Of a DNA stretch of 64,000 bases, positions 59,370-64,000 are shown piece after piece. Position 1 is the stretch's first letter. Every line of letters starts with the position of its first letter. The translations under genes were made by a program, and so were the position numbers. Under the pieces are notes generated by a model. It searched no databases. It was not told where the DNA came from and worked only from the letters and a program-made list of their open reading frames with translations. The DNA is taken from the NCBI RefSeq assembly GCF_027580225.2, contig NC_073353.2, positions 36,925,001-36,989,000 of the forward strand, read 5' to 3'. The stretch comes from Misgurnus anguillicaudatus. Lineage: Eukaryota; Chordata; Actinopteri; Cypriniformes; Cobitidae.

Positions 59370-59965
59370 AATATACCGTGTCAAAAATTTTGAAAACATG
59401 TACCTTAGCTGTCACTGGGGTGGTACGCTTTCAAAAAGTATAGCTTTGGACCTAAAGAGTTCATATTAGTACCCTGGAGGTAACTTAGGCCCTGTTTACA
59501 TTAGAGCATTTGTGTTTTAAAACAGCATTTTAAAATGAAAACGTTCCTTGTCTACACTGGCATCTAAAAAAAATGTAATCCAAACTATACACGACCATAA
59601 AATGAGACATAGCAATAAAATAACTTATTACTATAATAACAGCTTACCTTTAGCGCATTTATGCAACCTAGGGGTGTGTGATATTGGCAAAAATTCATAC
59701 CTGGATCATTTGCCAGCAACGTCAACAGAAAGGTAAGCAAAGTCAACATCTCCGGTGCGGATCCGGCCCGGACTCATCTGCTGTCTGGAACGTATTGGTA
59801 CCAAATGTATACATATCTGTACCTAGAACAATATAAGACTTTTTATAGGATCAAAAATATTTTCTGTTGACGTTGCTGGCAAATTATCCAGCTATGAATT
59901 TTTGCCAATATCGCACACCCCTTGCAAAAAATGCGCTAAAGGTAAGCTGTTATTATAGTTATTAT
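59370..59965. repeat. interleaved foldback repeats
   Basis: 59370-59480 is one half of a GTCACTGGGG family element. 59629-59735 and 59863-59965 are inverse arms (taacagcttacctttagcgc / gcgctaaaggtaagctgtta) of another, and a GGTACCAA-type fragment of the first kind sits in its loop (59790-59830). Confidence 0.55.
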
Positions 59966-59969
59966 AGTT

Positions 59970-62060
59970 TTTCTGACTGTATTTATAAAAAAAAATAACT
60001 TTTTGTGCAATAACAAAGGTTTTGTGGATGTTAAAGGTTCTTAATTGAGATCCTTTTATTTTTAAGAGTGTACTTTGATGAGTTTATGGGGCAGCATCAT
60101 AGGTCATTAAATCAAATTAAATGTGATACTCTCACTAAGTGAATTCAGTAACCATCTGTGCTTGACCTGATAGCGAGACGTCCCGTTTATGTTCGGTGAA
60201 GGTTGATTAATAGGTGAACAAAGGGATTTTGGCAGCAGACAGGAGAGGCACGGTCAGAGATTCAGGATTGATGCAAGGGTTGCGTCTAACCTTCCCACCC
60301 CTGACCTCATAGATGAAACTGTGAGCAGTAATGGAAATATCAGTGTGTCTTGATGAATCGTGGAAAAACGCTCAGTTTCTTTCTTGTGTGAATCTGAAAG
60401 CGAATGGGACTCGTCTTTTGTTATTGTTTAAGAAGAGGGAGTGTGTTCATTGTGATGATATAAGGTTTCAATGGTGTTGTTTAATCATGATCGCAACAAG
60501 GGTCCACCCATCCCTTCCCCAAAGACAACATGGGGAGTGAAGAACGAGGGCCAGCATTTCAAACTTTCTCCAAGCTTTAAAACATTACACTCCAGAATAG
60601 AGAGTAAAACCCAAAGCTTACAGTGAATGATTTGGACAGGCTAATCTTTTATTCTTTTTGGGAAGACCCTATAACTAATGAGGAGCAACCGGTTCACTGA
60701 TGAGTGTTCAGAAAATAAAGAATAATAACATACAGATTTCCAAAAGTTTCCTAACTGCTGCATTTGTGCTACCAATGCCAGTATTATGCCGTCTTCCCTC
60801 ATCATTCTCAGCGGGGTTGCAATCTCGTTTCAAACTGTAAGCCAACTCTTGTTCAGATCATTTAGTAGATGTTTAGCAATTTAAAATTGCAAATTGTTCA
60901 TTTTGAAACGTGACAGCCCTGCCGAGTCAGTGTTTGCCTTTACTGACCTTGCGTCTGGTGGATGCTGAGTGATTCAGACAAGGATATATTCAGCAAACAC
61001 TTCCTAATCAAGGACAGATTGTAATTTACAAGCTAAACAAACTAGACGTTATTTCTTTTCAGGAGAGATATTCAAAGCTAGCAAAATAATGCAACGACTA
61101 ACTAACTAACAGAATATTTGGTAAACGTTCTTTGTGATGATGAGTGTAAGAGTGCGTTGGAAAATAAATATATATTGTAAATAAATAATAATTTATCGTT
61201 ATTAAAAGAGATTATTTTCACCCTAAAGCCATTCCGAACCTGTCTGACTTACTTTCCTTTGTGAAACACAGAAGTTATGAATATCCGGATGGGTGGATTC
61301 AAAAATGTTTTAAAATAACATTGTGGCAGTCTCCACAAATGTTTGAATAGAAAACAAAAAAATAGTCAGGGCTTTATAATGATCAGACTTTCTGGCTTAA
61401 AGGAACAGTATTTAAGAAACTTATATCAATTAATCATAAAATGGCCCTGATATGTCACTAGACATTAAGAAATCATTTTCATTTCAAATACTTATATCAC
61501 TGACAACAGTGGTCTGGCTAGGGTATTGTCATTTAAAAAGTGGAGTTGCAGCCCTCAACTGATGTTTATGTTGTCATGTTGTGTATTGGCCACCAGTTGT
61601 GTGATTGCAGTACCAGTTTTAGCCACAAGTTTTATGATTGCAATATCAGTTTTGGCCACAATCCTACATACTGTTCCTTTAACCCTTGTGGGTTGTTTAA
61701 TTCACTAACCTTTTGGGTTGTTTGGGTACAAAAACGGCCACTAAATTAAAATGCTGTAAAATTTGTCTGCTTTTTTTTCATAAATTCATACATTTTTCAT
61801 AAATAAAATCAACCTCAGAACTGATCAAAACTACTAAATGTTTACAAAATTTCCATGATTTTAACTCTTTGATAGCCAAGTTCATAAGTGGTGTCACTGT
61901 TTTGGGGGAAAAACACACAAATTTACCGATTTCCAATGTAAAAAGTGATTGTGGACTAGATTTTTTTGTAACCTTTTCCACAGTCTTGGGCGGGCGTGTC
62001 TGTGAAAAAAGCTGAATTTATCTTACCAGTGCAGTAGCAACTGGTGCACGAGGGAGGTGA
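59970..62060. other. desert sequence, no gene recognised
   Basis: Mostly unique-looking (60080-61080 especially). No exon supported. Confidence 0.4.
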
Positions 62061-62075
62061 TCCTTAATACTAACC

Positions 62076-62077
62076 CT

Positions 62078-62122
<45 letters not shown>
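62076..62122 (+). repeat. (CA)n microsatellite
   Basis: Uninterrupted cacaca run of about 47 nt at the start of a larger fish repeat (ttctggtttccatgttttgt). Confidence 0.95.
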
Positions 62123-62125
<3 letters not shown>

Positions 62126-63255
62126 TCTGGTTTCCATGTTTTGTGGGGACATTTCATAGACGTAATGCATTTTATTCTGTACAAACTATATGGGTGATTC
62201 TCACGAAACAATTGAAACACCACGGCACTAATGATTTTAGCTTTAAAATGTGTAATATAGTAACATTAAAAAGCATCAGAATTAACACAATACTGTGTTC
62301 TACCTTGCACAATGTGTTATTTTAACATAAGAATTTATAATTGTACATTTTATCTCATTTTCTGCTGAAATTCTCATTACCGCAATGTGTCCGGCTTTGT
62401 TTGAACATGCGTTAACATGGATGTTTTGCTAGACTACTTTAGATGACAGAAAAAATATTTACTGAATATTCATGTATAATAATAATGAAGAAAAATTTGG
62501 AAAATGATGTGTCCATGCCTGATGTTCTCATCCTCCTCAACACTTTTTGAGAACAGTTTAAGCACACATACAGAATTTAATAAAGTTTGATTTTGAGTGA
62601 CCAAGCACATGGACCAGTTACTTCAAGATGGCTACCAGGTAAGATTTTTTACAGTTAATTTGAAATATTGTCTTGTCAGAATGCTTACATGACATTTTGA
62701 TTATCATTACCGCAACAGATGCTTATTAAATGTTAATTTAATTAATAGAAGCATAATACTTTGATTTTAAATGCATGTGCAGAATCTCCAAATTATGTTC
62801 TTTCAGGTTTGTCATGTCATTTTGAAAATATGTCAGTGTTGATGTTTTCTGACTGTTGCGATAATGAGATTTTTTAGGACTAATTTTTAAATTATGTTAC
62901 AAAAAGTGTTAAATGATAAGGAAAAGTTTTTAAATTAATGTTCCCATTTACTCCAGACTTTGTTTTTCAATGTCTGGTGGGAAAAAAAGTAAATTTAAGC
63001 AATTTTTACATTTTCATGCTTGACATTTTTAAAACCAAGTTTTCGTGAGAATCACCCATATATTCTATTCCCCTTACCTACCCCATTCCCTAACCCCAAC
63101 CATCACAGAAATCTTTCTTTTACCTTAGATTTTCAATAAACATCATTCTGTTTGATTTATAAGCTTGTTTCCTCATGGGGACATCAAAATGTCCCCACAA
63201 GGTCACAAAAACACTGGTATTCCTATCTTTGTGGGGACAATTGGTCCCCACAACG
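62123..63255 (+). repeat. CA-linked fish repeat (GTGGGGACA type), interrupted
   Basis: attctggtttccatgttttg ... tgtacaaacta and, after the insert, ttctattccccttacctacc ... catggggacatcaaaatgtc with repeated tggggaca. The insert at 62192-63057 splits it. Confidence 0.6.
62192..63057. mobile_element. 866-bp element with GGGTGATTCTCACGAAA ends
   Basis: The left end GGGTGATTCTCACGAAAC and right end GTTTTCGTGAGAATCACCC are inverse with one extra T; ATAT is present on both flanks. It has interior cattaccgcaa repeats. Superfamily not assigned; no coding frame. Confidence 0.75.
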
Positions 63256-63259
63256 TGAT

Positions 63260-64000
63260 AACTACCAGGTATATTGTATATTGACCACGGTATATTGTTG
63301 AGTTTTTGAAAAATTTCAAAGCATTTTCTCAAAATATGTGTCAGTATAAGATTTAAAAAACAAAAATGGCCTCAACAACCCATAAAGGTTTTCAAAAACA
63401 TTAATAATGGAAAATGTCATGATAATGTATATCTAGTGTGTTTATAGATGTGTAGTACGCAACCTACAAAGTGCCTGTGAGCATCTAATGGCATGGCAAA
63501 CATGAAGAAATGCAGTGATTAAAACCATCATTACATGAACCCTGTAGCTTGTAAACACTGCTTTGTTTCCATGATAGCTGGTGCATGTTGAATCCCACCA
63601 ATCGCATCTGACGGTTTCAGCCAGTGCTTGGCATTTTTATGTGCAACATGCATCAGATGTTCAGAAAAAGGAGTGTAGACGGGCTGCGGGTGTGCCGTCT
63701 GAAGGCGATACTTCAGAGTCCGCCTGCATCCTTGTGCATGTTTTTTTCCATGGTATGTGGGATCAGGTGTGATGTATTACTCACCTCCAGTATCAGTTGG
63801 GATGTCCTTATTTGGATACAAGGTCATTTCTATACAACACCTTGGCGCTATTTTAAGATACTGCTATACATCAACATAAGCTTGTTTTTGCCAGAACATG
63901 ATTTTCCAATTGGGTGTGTTGTATTACCTCTACTGGAAGTCAATTACGCAAATTCCAGCCTAGAAATTCCCCTTCGCTCTTCTGGTTTGGTTGGTGTGAG
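63260..64000. other. desert sequence to window end
   Basis: No exon or bounded repeat recognised. Confidence 0.4.

Overview
The window looks like AT-rich euchromatin from a teleost, most likely a cyprinid. It holds one clear protein-coding gene, a four-exon insulin-like growth factor binding protein 5 (igfbp5) on the minus strand. The rest is non-coding DNA packed with short inverted-repeat DNA transposons typical of zebrafish/carp-type genomes. The assignment to fish rests on the divergent IGFBP-5 sequence and on many TTAA-flanked and 8-bp-flanked foldback elements. I cannot name the species, or decide between the igfbp5a and igfbp5b paralogues, from sequence alone.

Layout: 1-9314 is 3' of igfbp5 and consists of repeats and unannotated sequence, with one possible isolated first exon at 7474-7504 on the plus strand. 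igfbp5 runs from its promoter near 21.9-22.1 kb down to the stop codon at 9315. Exon 1 (21222-21549), exon 2 (11887-12098), exon 3 (11679-11798) and exon 4 (9315-9449) join into a complete 264-residue secreted protein with intact splice sites. It has a signal peptide, a 12-cysteine IGFBP N-domain with the GCGCC motif and KPLHALL IGF-contact segment, a basic linker, and a 6-cysteine thyroglobulin type-1 C-domain with the basic heparin/nuclear-localisation motif and CWCV. Intron 1 (9.1 kb) and intron 3 (2.2 kb) carry several transposons.

From 22.1 to 64 kb there is no recognisable gene. In mammals the corresponding upstream side of IGFBP5 is a gene desert with long-range IGFBP5 enhancers, and this stretch may be its fish counterpart. 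It alternates low-repeat islands (for example 37.8-39.3, 41.3-42.6, 46.7-47.8, 53.8-54.8, 55.8-57.6 and 60-62 kb) with transposon clusters. Several elements can be bounded to the base by target-site duplications: hAT-type with 8-bp duplications (23277-23617, 32067-33427, 35027-36862, 45354-45987, 46228-46635 and others), TTAA-type foldbacks, and a probable PIF/Harbinger MITE. Clear nests occur at 42.97-44.94 kb (three levels), 35.0-36.9 kb, 39.4-41.3 kb and 50.3-51.4 kb.

I found no CRISPR array, operon, rRNA, canonical tRNA gene or convincing new multi-gene system. The most unusual items are a MITE filled with about ten 21-bp near-palindromic CACGTG repeats (50353-50713), nested and rearranged transposons with recoverable insertion order, two hAT remnants that still show transposase coding traces, and a pair of RFX X-box-like sites in the desert (38272-38307).
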